This document shows, in pieces, positions 1 to 7,888 of a stretch of DNA of 14,583 nucleotides. The translations under genes and the position numbers were made by a program. The notes under the pieces are model-generated. The model saw nothing but the letters and a program-made list of their open reading frames with translations, had not been told where the DNA came from and did no database searches. The DNA lies in contig JALRGF010000642.1 of assembly GCA_023253495.1 (NCBI GenBank), forward strand, positions 1-14,583, read 5' to 3'. The stretch's first letter is position 1, and every line of letters begins with the position of its first letter. The DNA comes from Verrucomicrobiales bacterium (GTDB lineage: Bacteria; Verrucomicrobiota; Verrucomicrobiia; Verrucomicrobiales; V1-33).

Positions 1-1527
1 GACATGCGCAGCAGGTGAAATCCCACTCTTCTGATGCATCGGCTGCGGCCGCATCGCATCGGGATAGAACCGCGCGGCCGTCGCCGTGGGCACCACCGAC
101 CGCATCGCCCCGGCATCACCAAAAACCGCGTTGACCAGATCCATCACCGGCGGCGCCGAGCGCCTCGATTCAGTGAGCGGCCGCGTCGGCAACTGGTACC
201 GTTCGATGATATGCCGCCCGAGTGCGGGTTCGCCCCCGCGCCAGCGGTAGATCGACTGTTTTTCGTCGCCGACCTGAAAATACGTGCGCCGGCCTTCCGG
301 ATCCTCCAGCACCTCTTCGACCAGCGGCCGCAGCACCTCCCACTGCAACAGGCTGGTGTCCTGGAATTCATCGATCAGCCAATGGTCGTAGCGGGCGTCC
401 AGCCGCGCGTCGACCGCCAGCCGCGCCAGCCCGTCCCCGCCCGGTCCCCCGCGGGCCAGGAGAAATTTGACGTCATCAAAGGTCAACCGCCCCTCGCGCC
501 TCACTCCGGCTTCATGCTGGCTCTCGTAGTCACCCAGCAGGGCGGCCAGCCCCCGGGTGCGCCGGAGCACCATATCGGCCTCGCCCGCCAGCAGCCGTCC
601 GATCAACGCCGTCAACGCCTCGCAGGCCGCGCCTTCCAGGGTCAGCATTTTCTGCACCTTGAATTGAGCCCGCCCTCGCCGGAGACCGTCCAGCGACGGC
701 AGGATGTTGCTCTGCAGATAGCTGTAGGTTTTTGATGTCTCCGTGCCGGGCACGTGCGCGCTCAGTTTTGTGGCGACATCCAGGAGCTTTCTCTTCTGCG
801 CATCGCTCAGCGTCGTGACTTCCAGCGCGGCCGCAAAGGCTTCCAGCAAGGCCTGGGGATCGCCGGCCGTTGTCTGCAGATACCATGGCAGCTGCGGCCA
901 GACCGCCGTCGGCCGACCCCATTTCTCCGGCACCGGATCCTGCATCCACGCGTGGTGATGCGCCTCGACAAAGGAATCAAAGGCGCGATGCAGCGACTTC
1001 TCCTCCACCCCGTAAGTCGCCAGCTGGAAGGCTTCGATAAAATCATCCTGCTCCCCCCTGCGGTCAGCGGGCATCCCCTGAAACAGCCCCCGGCACAACT
1101 CCTCGCGCGCCCGCGCAATGTCGTCGCCCTCCAGCAGGGTGAACGGTCCGCCCAGTCCTAACTCCAGCGCAAAAGCGCTCACCATGCGGATGAAAAAGCT
1201 GTCGAGGGTGCCCAGCGTGAGCCGCGGCAGCGCCTCGATCATCCGCCGCAGCCAGGCGACAACTTCCTCCCGCTCCAGCCCCGCCCGGCCGACGTCCAGC
1301 GCCAGCCGGGCGCGCGCCGCCTCGTCCACGGCCGCGCCGGCGAGGCGCTGAAGGATTTTGTCAAAGAATTCCCCTGCCGCCTTGCGGGTGAAGGTCAGTG
1401 CGATGATGCGCTCCGGGGCCTCACCGCGGGCGAGCAACTGCAGGTACCGGGTGACCAGGGCATGCGTCTTGCCCGAGCCGGCGGAGGCAAGGATGGCTTC
1501 GTGGGTGAGAGCAGGAGGGTGATTCAT
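1..1527 (-). CDS. addA: AddA-type UvrD/Rep-family helicase (N-terminal 509 residues; continues off the left edge)
   Basis: This is the N-terminal part of a superfamily 1A DNA helicase, read on the minus strand and open to position 1. Visible motifs, in order: Walker A ASAGSGKT (residues 14-21), motif Ia TFTRKAAGEFF (about 47-57), GTLDSFF (about 106-112), Walker B LIDEFQDTS (384-392) and motif III VGDEKQSIYRW (419-429). AddA proteins are usually over 1,000 residues, so the helicase C-terminus and nuclease domain should lie outside the window. The ATG overlaps the TGA of the upstream AddB-like gene in an ATGA arrangement, implying translational coupling. AddAB complexes unwind and resect double-strand DNA ends for RecA-dependent repair. 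The AddA name rests on this partner; alone, the segment could be any UvrD-like exonuclease subunit. Family assignment is firm; the symbol is slightly less so. Confidence 0.9.
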   Translation of the reverse strand, partial: MNHPPALTHEAILASAGSGKTHALVTRYLQLLARGEAPERIIALTFTRKAAGEFFDKILQRLAGAAVDEAARARLALDVGRAGLEREEVVAWLRRMIEALPRLTLGTLDSFFIRMVSAFALELGLGGPFTLLEGDDIARAREELCRGLFQGMPADRRGEQDDFIEAFQLATYGVEEKSLHRAFDSFVEAHHHAWMQDPVPEKWGRPTAVWPQLPWYLQTTAGDPQALLEAFAAALEVTTLSDAQKRKLLDVATKLSAHVPGTETSKTYSYLQSNILPSLDGLRRGRAQFKVQKMLTLEGAACEALTALIGRLLAGEADMVLRRTRGLAALLGDYESQHEAGVRREGRLTFDDVKFLLARGGPGGDGLARLAVDARLDARYDHWLIDEFQDTSLLQWEVLRPLVEEVLEDPEGRRTYFQVGDEKQSIYRWRGGEPALGRHIIERYQLPTRPLTESRRSAPPVMDLVNAVFGDAGAMRSVVPTATAARFYPDAMRPQPMHQKSGISPAAHV

Positions 1528-4418
1528 GGCATCGTCAGCGCAGAAGGGTCGACCACCGCCGCCGCATCCCCGCCGGCCAGCAACCAACCGAAATCATCAT
1601 ACCGCCCGCCTTCCCGCGGCGGCCAGAACTCACCCCGGCCAATCGCCGCAATCGCCCCCTCCGCACACGCCGCCGCCTCCTCCAGCCGCTCGGGAGTCAG
1701 GCCGTTCCACGCTTCGTAGTCACACTGGTCCGGCGCCTTGGCCAGGTGAAAATAGCCGGTCTCGGGATGACACCCCCACGCCTCGCGCGCCGCCAGCGCA
1801 TACAACGGCAACTGCAGGTCGCGCCACACCCCGGTCTTTCCTTTGGCATCGCGCCAGCACTGCCACGCCGGCCAGCCGGCCGCCAGACGGGCCGCACTCA
1901 ACGGCTTCCCGAGATGCGCCTCCGCGACCGGCCGTGGGGCATCGCCCGTCTTGTAATCAAGAATGCGCCGCTCCTCCCCGCGGGCGTCCACCCGGTCGAT
2001 CACCCCCCGGATTTCCACCCCCCTGATCTTCCACGGCTGCCCCAGCAGACTTTCCAGGGGCAACTCGGCGTGGATCGTTTCCCAGCCGTCCCGCACACTC
2101 TGCGCCTGCCAGGCGGCAAATGAACTCAACCGCTTCTCCGCGGAGGCCAGCTGCACCCGCAAGGGCACCGTCAGCCGCGTCCCGTGACTCTCCCGCAACG
2201 TCTGCCGCACCCGGTCAACGAGAAACGCCTCAATCACCGCCGCCTCGCGCTCCCGCCGCATCGCCGGCTCCGCCGCCAGCTGCTTCAACGCCGCATGGCA
2301 CAGCCGCCCGAACGCCGCCGCATCCAGCTCGCGCGGTTCCGGATCCACCGACTCCATGCCCAGTCCATGCCGCAGATAAAACCGAAACGGGCAGGCGAGA
2401 TACGCCCGGAGCATCGTCACCGACAACCGCTCCATCCGCCGCGGCGCGGGTACCCGCAGCCGCCACGCCGCCCGCCACGCCGGCAAGGGCCGCACCTCCG
2501 GCGGGCTCCCGCCACCAAACAAAACCCGCGCCCGCTCCGGCAGTTCATCGTCCGGCCGCAGAAACAACAGCCGCGACGGCCGCAACGGCTCGCCCGCCGC
2601 CGTGGCCCGCCCCAATACCACATCCACCCGCCCCCCGGCCGCCCGCGACCGGATCAGCACCTGCAGTTGATGCGCGTCCCGGGCAAATCGCGCCGCATCG
2701 GTCCGCCTCAACCCGAGTCGCACCCGCGCCGACTCCGGCAAATACCCATCCGCCGCCACCACCTCCGGCACCAGCCCGTCGTTCACCCCGGCCACCACCA
2801 GATGCGGCGCCCGCTCCCACGCCAGCTCCAGCCAGCCGTTCAGATCCACCGCCTCCGGTCGCCGCTCGGCCACCTCCAGCCGCACCCGCCGCAACTGACC
2901 GAGCACCAGACTCAATACTTCCGCGGGCTCCGGCTTCAGACCGGCCAGGGAAACCGCCTCGGCCGCCTGCTGCAATAACCCGGTCAACTCCCGGGCCATC
3001 GCACGGAAAACGGCTCCCTCCGGCGAGGCCTGCGGAAAACTTCGCCCGGCATACACCTCGCTCAACAACCGCGCCACCGCCCCGTCCAACGGCCGCCCCG
3101 CCATCGCTTCCACCACCGATTCCGCCGCCCGCACCACCGGATTCACCACCTCATCCGCAAAAATCACTCCGTCCTCCAGCGACTGCGGCAGGTGCGCCGC
3201 CCCATAAGCGTCCCAGGCCTTCAGCAGATCAGCCTGGCTCAGCGTGGCCCCCACCCCGGCCCGCCGACGGAGCATATGCGCCACCGACGGAAACCGCAGC
3301 CACCGGCCCAACGCCCGGAACGACCGCTCCCGCATCACACCCACCAGCCCGTCCAGCACATGCCATACTTCATGGTCGCCCGCCGCCAGTCCCTCCGGCC
3401 GGTGAACCGCCAGATCACTCGGGAGCGCCGCCGTCGGGGCACCGCCGGCACCCGCCGCCAGAAAAGCGGCCACCTCCGCGTCCACCACCCCCAACCCCAG
3501 CGTGGCCGCCGGATCCGCATGGCCGGCCACCAGCCCGCGCACCACCGCCGCCTGCTCCGCGGGACCGGCCGCCACATGGATCCGCTCCAAGGGCAACATC
3601 AGGTCACGCATCCCGCTCCAAACCACCGGATCCGGTCGCCCCCAGGCATCAAAATCCCCCGCCCGACCGGCCGGCGCCGCCACGACCACCGTCACCGGCA
3701 GCCCCCGCCCCCCGAGATCCGCCGCCGCCCGCACCGCCACCTCCAGAGGATCCGTCACCGCCAGCCAGTCCAGCCGCCGCACCCCCTCCGGCCACACCGG
3801 GGCCGAGGCCGCCTGACGCCGCGCCTCCGGCGCATCCTCAAGCACACCCTCCTCCAGCCGCCGCAGATACTCGCTCTCCAGGCGCGCCAGATCGGCCCAC
3901 CGCGCGCTCTCAGGATGCCCCGCCGCCGCCAGCCGCCGGGCCGCCTCACCCATTGTCAGCCCGCCTTCCCCCAGCGTCCGCCGCACCTCCTGCCACTGCT
4001 CGGCCACCCCCAGCGCCCACGACAGATCCCGCCGCGGCGGATCCTGCGGAAACAACGATGGAAACGCCTCCGCACGCACCCCCACCAGCACCGCCGCCCA
4101 TACCATCAGCGACTCCATCGCCGTGGCCACCCGCCGACCTTCCGGTCGCACCTCGGCCACAAATGCCTCCGGCGTCAGCACCCGCGGTGGAAATACCCCC
4201 GAGCCGGAAACAGCCGCCCGCTCCGCCAACGCCTCGCGCAGCCGCCGCCCGCACTGACGCGTCGGCACCAGCACCATCCGGTCACTCAAATCCAGCACCC
4301 CTTCCCCGTTCCAGCCATCCGCCAGATACGCCACCATCGCGTCCACCAACGGCTGATCCCACCCCGCAAAAAAACGCACCGGCTCAAAGGCGTGCCCGTG
4401 GGGAGGTGGTGGCGTCAT
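1524..4418 (-). CDS. addB: AddB-like subunit: inactivated helicase fold with C-terminal PD-(D/E)XK nuclease
   Basis: 964 residues from the chosen ATG at 4418, which has GGAGG four bases upstream. An in-frame GTG at 4436 would add six residues and has a weaker site. The N-terminus has no Walker A, as in AddB forms that have lost ATPase activity. The helicase-like C-terminal motif VVAGVNDGLVP is at about 541-551. The RecB-type nuclease domain follows: YLACPFRFYL (about 673-682), GRLCH with H708, GVIDRVD (805-811, D808), LDYKTG (820-825, D821, K823) and QLPLYA (869-874). In Fe-S AddB enzymes an early cysteine joins a C-terminal CxxCx5C cluster. C676 is present, but that C-terminal pattern is absent and GEFWPPREGGRYDD stands in its place. 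It should pair with the overlapping AddA to process DNA breaks. Upstream gene spacing is 21 nt. Family call is strong; the exact subtype is inferred. Confidence 0.88.
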   Translation of the reverse strand: MTPPPPHGHAFEPVRFFAGWDQPLVDAMVAYLADGWNGEGVLDLSDRMVLVPTRQCGRRLREALAERAAVSGSGVFPPRVLTPEAFVAEVRPEGRRVATAMESLMVWAAVLVGVRAEAFPSLFPQDPPRRDLSWALGVAEQWQEVRRTLGEGGLTMGEAARRLAAAGHPESARWADLARLESEYLRRLEEGVLEDAPEARRQAASAPVWPEGVRRLDWLAVTDPLEVAVRAAADLGGRGLPVTVVVAAPAGRAGDFDAWGRPDPVVWSGMRDLMLPLERIHVAAGPAEQAAVVRGLVAGHADPAATLGLGVVDAEVAAFLAAGAGGAPTAALPSDLAVHRPEGLAAGDHEVWHVLDGLVGVMRERSFRALGRWLRFPSVAHMLRRRAGVGATLSQADLLKAWDAYGAAHLPQSLEDGVIFADEVVNPVVRAAESVVEAMAGRPLDGAVARLLSEVYAGRSFPQASPEGAVFRAMARELTGLLQQAAEAVSLAGLKPEPAEVLSLVLGQLRRVRLEVAERRPEAVDLNGWLELAWERAPHLVVAGVNDGLVPEVVAADGYLPESARVRLGLRRTDAARFARDAHQLQVLIRSRAAGGRVDVVLGRATAAGEPLRPSRLLFLRPDDELPERARVLFGGGSPPEVRPLPAWRAAWRLRVPAPRRMERLSVTMLRAYLACPFRFYLRHGLGMESVDPEPRELDAAAFGRLCHAALKQLAAEPAMRREREAAVIEAFLVDRVRQTLRESHGTRLTVPLRVQLASAEKRLSSFAAWQAQSVRDGWETIHAELPLESLLGQPWKIRGVEIRGVIDRVDARGEERRILDYKTGDAPRPVAEAHLGKPLSAARLAAGWPAWQCWRDAKGKTGVWRDLQLPLYALAAREAWGCHPETGYFHLAKAPDQCDYEAWNGLTPERLEEAAACAEGAIAAIGRGEFWPPREGGRYDDFGWLLAGGDAAAVVDPSALTMP

Positions 4419-4439
4419 GCTGCCTCCATGCCCCACACC

Positions 4440-5447
4440 TCAAGCCGGGTCAATCACCGGCTGCCGCCGCCGGCCGGCACTCCACCACCACAGCCAGAAC
4501 GGCACATTCACCAGATACACCGTCATCATCTGCACATTGTAGCGGAAATCGAGGCTCATCAGCGCTGAAACCGACAGGTGAAACGCAATCAATGCCAACG
4601 CATAAACCGCTCCCATCACCCGGTTGCGCAGCGCCAGAAAAGCAAAGAATTCCAGCGGCAGCGCCGGCCCGAAAATCATCCGCGCCTGCCACGGATGCTC
4701 CAGCAACCAGTCCGGCAGCCACGCCGGGGTCTCCGTTCCGGGTTTCAAGTGGTCGTAAAAATCCTGATCGACCGCCTTCGCGAGCTGAATCCCGAAACGC
4801 GGCGTCTCCCACATCCACTGCCCCTTGCTGATCACCAGCTTGCTCAACGCGGAAACCACATAGGCCGCCGCAATCACCTGCTGCGTCCAGTTGACCATCC
4901 GGTTTTCCGAACCCGCATCCAGCCCGAACCACCCCCGCGCCCCGCCACGCCGGCACACCGCCAGCACACTCGCCACCCACTGCGCGCCCACCACACACGT
5001 GATCAACTGCAGATGATGGTGAATCGACCCCTGGGAATTGTGAAACGTGCCGTGCAGCAGCAGCGAGAAAAACATCCACCCCAACGCCACCGGCAACGCC
5101 ACCCCGAGCGCATACAGCACCACCGCCACCACAAACCCCGAGTACACCACCGACGCCGGCCCGGGACGCCCCAGAAACGTCAGCTCCACCCCCAGCTTCT
5201 CCAGCGGCACGGCCAGCCCGTGCGGCTTCGGCTGCGCCGCAAACGGAGCCACCCGCGGAATCACCTCGACCCGCGTCCACGGCACTTTCCCCGCCTCCCC
5301 GGACCGCGCCGCCACCAGCACCTTCGACCCCGCATCAAACATCACCAACGCAAACAGGATCCGCATCAACACCATTTCCCACCGCCCGAAAACAACCGTC
5401 TCCCGCGCCCACAGCACGGCCCAGCACCGCTTCAACCACCCGCTCAC
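4440..5447 (-). CDS. HTTM-like polytopic inner-membrane protein
   Basis: 335 residues, starting at a GTG that overlaps the stop of the upstream gene (GTGA). Hydrophobic stretches near residues 25-45, 98-131, 147-165, 190-205, 258-272, 277-297 and 303-322 suggest six to eight membrane spans. A His-rich segment HNSQGSIHHHLQ (136-147) and FHLSVSALMSLDFRYN (289-304) are polar islands in or beside membrane segments. This resembles HTTM-domain proteins (the membrane part of vitamin-K gamma-carboxylase relatives), which often have a small anchored partner beside them, as here. I do not see enough to assign a carboxylase activity, and no separate lumenal catalytic domain is present. It is followed 21 nt later by the AddB-like gene, so it probably shares a transcript with DNA-repair genes. 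HTTM assignment is by pattern, not by search. Confidence 0.75.
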   Translation of the reverse strand: MSGWLKRCWAVLWARETVVFGRWEMVLMRILFALVMFDAGSKVLVAARSGEAGKVPWTRVEVIPRVAPFAAQPKPHGLAVPLEKLGVELTFLGRPGPASVVYSGFVVAVVLYALGVALPVALGWMFFSLLLHGTFHNSQGSIHHHLQLITCVVGAQWVASVLAVCRRGGARGWFGLDAGSENRMVNWTQQVIAAAYVVSALSKLVISKGQWMWETPRFGIQLAKAVDQDFYDHLKPGTETPAWLPDWLLEHPWQARMIFGPALPLEFFAFLALRNRVMGAVYALALIAFHLSVSALMSLDFRYNVQMMTVYLVNVPFWLWWWSAGRRRQPVIDPA

Positions 5448-5980
5448 GACGGGCCTCCCGCGTACTCGCCCACCAGCTTCGCCGCCCGGCGCAACCGCCC
5501 GTCCGGCCCCACGTCGACATCCACATGATACAACCGCAACGGCGGCACCGGCGCCCCCTTCCGCTGCTTGCGCCGGCGGTCATTGGCCACCAGCCACCGC
5601 AACGTGGCATCCCCCGCCGGACGCAACTGCTCCGCCGTCATCGTATGCAGCTCGACCTCGTCCTCCTCACCCGCCCCAGCCTTCAACGATTTGTAAATAT
5701 CCCGCATCTCGCTGCTGTAGATCCGCTTCACCTTCGTCGTACGGTATCCGAAAAAATCATGCATCGGCAGCGGCACCCCCGCCTCGTCCGCCAGATACAC
5801 GTAATGCGTACGGTCCGGAAACCCGCCGTACATCGGAAAACTCGAGAACGGAAACAGCCGGTCCCCCAGCACCAGCGCCACCGCCACCATGCCGGCCATC
5901 ACCTGATAGCGCGGGTCGCCAAAAAGCCCCCGCAGCCAACGCCACAGAAATCGCGCCATCGATCGAATGCGTGTCGTCAT
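5444..5980 (-). CDS. Single-pass membrane-anchored protein, partner of the HTTM-like protein
   Basis: 178 residues. A basic N-terminus (residues 1-24) precedes one hydrophobic segment (about 25-42), then the motif FPFSSFPMYGGF (43-54) and a charged, soluble C-terminal domain rich in D, E, R and K. The PFSSFPMY type of motif just after a membrane anchor is what I associate with small partners of HTTM-like proteins; no catalytic motif is evident. It heads a tight minus-strand operon and its TGA overlaps the GTG of the HTTM-like gene by four bases. The ATG at 5980 lacks a strong Shine-Dalgarno site (GGATCC lies a few bases upstream); an internal ATG at 5959 would drop seven residues but has no better site. 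Real gene with high probability; function unknown. Confidence 0.75.
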   Translation of the reverse strand: MTTRIRSMARFLWRWLRGLFGDPRYQVMAGMVAVALVLGDRLFPFSSFPMYGGFPDRTHYVYLADEAGVPLPMHDFFGYRTTKVKRIYSSEMRDIYKSLKAGAGEEDEVELHTMTAEQLRPAGDATLRWLVANDRRRKQRKGAPVPPLRLYHVDVDVGPDGRLRRAAKLVGEYAGGPS

Positions 5981-6512
5981 TACCGGATCCCGTCAGCCTA
6001 GCCGCCCGCACGGAAAATCCACGGGAATCGACGACCGCCCGCGCCGCGCGCACCGCCCGTCACTTGCCCCTCACAGCCGCCTGCCCTCGTCGCCCTCATG
6101 GAAACCGGAAAATGTGCCGCTGTCCGCGCGCCCGGCCGGACCGGCGTGCTCCCTGGCGGCCTCCAGCATCCCGGTGGCCCCGGTGTCCTGGTGGCCCCGG
6201 TGTCCTGGTTCCGCCCAACCGTCCTGGCCGCAGACTTCGACCGCCACCGACGCTCCGGCCCGCTCCCTGCCGATGGCAGGCATCCTGACGGATGGCGACG
6301 CGCGCGGGACCAGCGCGTATCGTTATCCCGGTCAACGCGTCAGTTCCCCCCACCTCGCCTGCGCCTGACGTTGCCGGTTGAAACCTTGGAGAACTGATTG
6401 CAACGAGCAGCACCCGGTGATTCTGTAAGTCCGGAATCCGGGCATCGCTTTCCGCGCAACCGATTGGCGACTCGACGCAGCTGAACCTCAATAAGATCTA
6501 CGCAAGGTGAAA
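5981..6512. other. Intergenic region between divergent genes
   Basis: About 530 bases separate the minus-strand membrane/AddAB operon from the plus-strand methyltransferase, so promoters for both should lie here. I cannot point to a convincing -35/-10 pair. It contains a 17-bp tandem repeat (listed separately). Reading frames across it are low-complexity and show no recognisable domain. Base composition shifts from very GC-rich to more balanced after roughly 6370, toward the methyltransferase, which would fit a junction with acquired DNA. Confidence 0.5.
6173..6206 (+). repeat. Two perfect tandem copies of a 17-bp unit
   Basis: The unit GGTGGCCCCGGTGTCCT occurs at 6173-6189 and again, unchanged, at 6190-6206, followed by the first bases of a third copy (GGT). 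A 17-bp period would break any reading frame on expansion, which argues against this stretch being coding. It lies about 190-235 bp upstream of the membrane/AddAB operon. It could be a slippage product or a variable-number locus. Confidence 0.85.
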
Positions 6513-7208
6513 ATGTTTAAAAAATTGATCAAACGGGGGGTGTCACTCACCCCATGGCGAATTGTCCGGGCGAAAAAATCCGTATCTCCCCCCTCGCGCA
6601 AAGACGATGCGATAACCCACAATTCGCAGGCGAGCTGGGACGCAAAATTTTCCAGCTCCCGGGTGCTCGACAGTTACTATTCGCCGCAGCGCGAGCGACT
6701 CAATCAGCGCATCATCGAATTGATCATGGCATCCCGAACGGTCAACGATTCCGATGTTTTCGGAGATGTTGGATGTGGTCTTGGATATCTTGTGGCCGAG
6801 GCACGGAAAAATTTCAAAAACGTGCAATGCTTCGGATACGATTTTTCAATCACCGGTCTCGAGGCCGCTCAGTCCCGATGCCCTCAGGCCAAATATGAAC
6901 AACAGGACATTTACAACAGATTGCCACGTCAGCACGATATGACAGTCTGCTCCCAGACGCTGGAGCATCTTCTGTATCCCGATCGGGCTGTGAAAAATCT
7001 GCTTCTCGGCACCCGTGAGGGCGGAATAGTGGTACTGACAGTCCCCGACGGGCGCCTTGATCAGTTCTCGGGACATGTGCAGTTCTGGAGTCCGGAAAGC
7101 TGGGAGGTCTGGATCAACTCGGTTGCCGACGGCAGAGACTTCAGCTGCCACCGAATGGAAGGCGGCACCGCCGGCGGGGCAAACCTGCTTGCGGTTATTC
7201 AGTGCTGA
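6513..7208 (+). CDS. Class I SAM-dependent methyltransferase (Methyltransf_11/23-like)
   Basis: 231 residues from the ATG at 6513. The codon two triplets upstream (GTG, 6507) lies inside the likely ribosome site AAGGTGA, so the ATG is preferred. Motif I DVFGDVGCGLGYL (about 81-93) is the SAM-binding glycine loop, GYDFS (108-112) fits the acidic end of beta-2, and SQTLEHL (147-153) and LTVPDGRLD (175-183) are the usual post-I motifs. SGHVQFWSPESW (186-197) resembles methyltransferases found in cell-surface polysaccharide or glycosyltransferase clusters, which is a hint about substrate only. No glycan gene is nearby. The gene is visibly less GC-rich than both neighbours, has different codon use, and sits alone between repeat-rich intergenic stretches, suggesting acquisition. 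Family secure; substrate unknown. Confidence 0.85.
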   Translation: MFKKLIKRGVSLTPWRIVRAKKSVSPPSRKDDAITHNSQASWDAKFSSSRVLDSYYSPQRERLNQRIIELIMASRTVNDSDVFGDVGCGLGYLVAEARKNFKNVQCFGYDFSITGLEAAQSRCPQAKYEQQDIYNRLPRQHDMTVCSQTLEHLLYPDRAVKNLLLGTREGGIVVLTVPDGRLDQFSGHVQFWSPESWEVWINSVADGRDFSCHRMEGGTAGGANLLAVIQC

Positions 7209-7476
7209 AACCTCCCTTTAACATAGGCTCATGTTCTCGAAAGGGGTGCGGATCATCCCGCCACTCCGGCCAGCAGCGTGCCGGCTCCCGCTCCAGCCTC
7301 CCGGCGCCCGCTCGCGTCTTCTCCGCCATTTTCTTTTTTATGTAACTTAGCGGCTGTGGCGCGGCGGTGCGCTTCAGCTCCTTCAGCCGCTCCTCGCTGA
7401 TCGCGGCACCAGGGGCGCGCCGCTCCAGCACGGCGTCGACATGATCCACGCCGAAAAACCGGCGACAAGAGCGCAC
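7195..7476 (-). CDS. Unidentified small open frame, possibly a gene fragment
   Basis: A 93-codon frame opening at GTG 7476 and stopping inside the 3' end of the methyltransferase. The frame stays open upstream to about 7576 without another good start, reading plausible protein (for example FDDDADTKNPVRSCRR followed by FFGVDHVDAVLERRAP). The segment ISEERLKELK then PLSYIKKKMAEK looks like amphipathic helix. The part upstream of 7504 coincides with the cloverleaf inverted repeats, so the upstream extension may be chance. I recognise no family. It has no clear ribosome site and lies in a decayed region. It could be the end of a lost gene or spurious. Confidence 0.25.
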   Translation of the reverse strand: MRSCRRFFGVDHVDAVLERRAPGAAISEERLKELKRTAAPQPLSYIKKKMAEKTRAGAGRLEREPARCWPEWRDDPHPFREHEPMLKGGFSTE

Positions 7477-7888
7477 GGGGTTTTTCGTGTCGGCATCGTC
7501 GTCAAACCATCCAGCCCCTCTGTGAAAGAGGGCGTTCCTGCGTTCCGTTACCGGAACTCCCGCGGAGATTCGGATTCAATCCGAACCGATGGTTTATTTC
7601 TCCGAAGAAGCGAACAACCCGCACCGCAGCACTTCAACGTCGGTGCCGTGAAAAACACCCGGATGCCGCTGCCACCGACGGACCTGCATGAATCGACACC
7701 AGGCACGACCCGGCGGCCTCAAAACACAATACCCTGCAAGGCCTCTTCCGCACCCTCCTTCACAAACGGATGACCGCGAAGACCCGCGTCAAACAGCCCC
7801 CGCTCGCATGCCCACCCCCTCCGAGTCCAAAACCGTGCTCGCCCGGGTCCTTCCGTACGCGCAAGCCATCGGATGGACGATGGTGTCC
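7209..7888. other. Gene-poor stretch rich in inverted repeats
   Basis: Apart from the weak minus-strand frame and the cloverleaf, no gene is supportable here. Further dyads are present: CGAAAAACC (7452-7460) with GGTTTTTCG (7479-7487), 9 bp with an 18-nt loop, and CGTCGGTG (7638-7645) with CACCGACG (7673-7680), 8 bp enclosing a small GTG/CAC hairpin with an A5 loop. Both flank the cloverleaf. Together they make this a dense patch of foldable sequence between an acquired-looking methyltransferase and a transposase remnant. Confidence 0.5.
7504..7595. other. 92-nt cloverleaf: three hairpins enclosed by an 8-bp terminal stem
   Basis: Pairings read by eye. P1 is AAACCATC (7504-7511) with GATGGTTT (7588-7595), 8/8. 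P2 is 7514-7521 with 7527-7533, one bulged C, loop GTGAA. P3 is 7536-7547 with 7552-7566: outer TCC/GGA and GCG/CGC, inner TTCCG/CGGAA, loop TTAC, bulges at 7539 and 7557-7560. P4 is TTCGGAT (7569-7575) with ATCCGAA (7579-7585), loop TCA. Linkers are exactly two nucleotides at all four junctions (7512-13, 7534-35, 7567-68, 7586-87). Neither strand gives a proper 7-nt anticodon arm or TTCRA T-loop, so it is not a standard tRNA. It may be a structured RNA, a small mobile or repeat element with 8-bp terminal inverted repeats, or a degenerate tRNA. No flanking target duplication is visible. Confidence 0.55.

Noticed and set aside
2120..4831. A 903-codon plus-strand frame opposite the AddB-like gene
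   Set aside because: Composition is almost only Pro, Ala, Arg, Ser and Thr, without domains. It is the antisense shadow of a GC-rich gene whose minus-strand frame has clear nuclease motifs.
6096..6491. Minus-strand frame in the intergenic region
   Set aside because: Low-complexity translation of GC-rich and tandem-repeat DNA; no ribosome site or homologous motif.
7504..7595. A standard tRNA gene
   Set aside because: Cloverleaf-like pairing exists, but hairpin loops are 5, 4 and 3 nt, there is no 7-nt anticodon loop, and no TTCRA T-loop fits next to the terminal stem on either strand.
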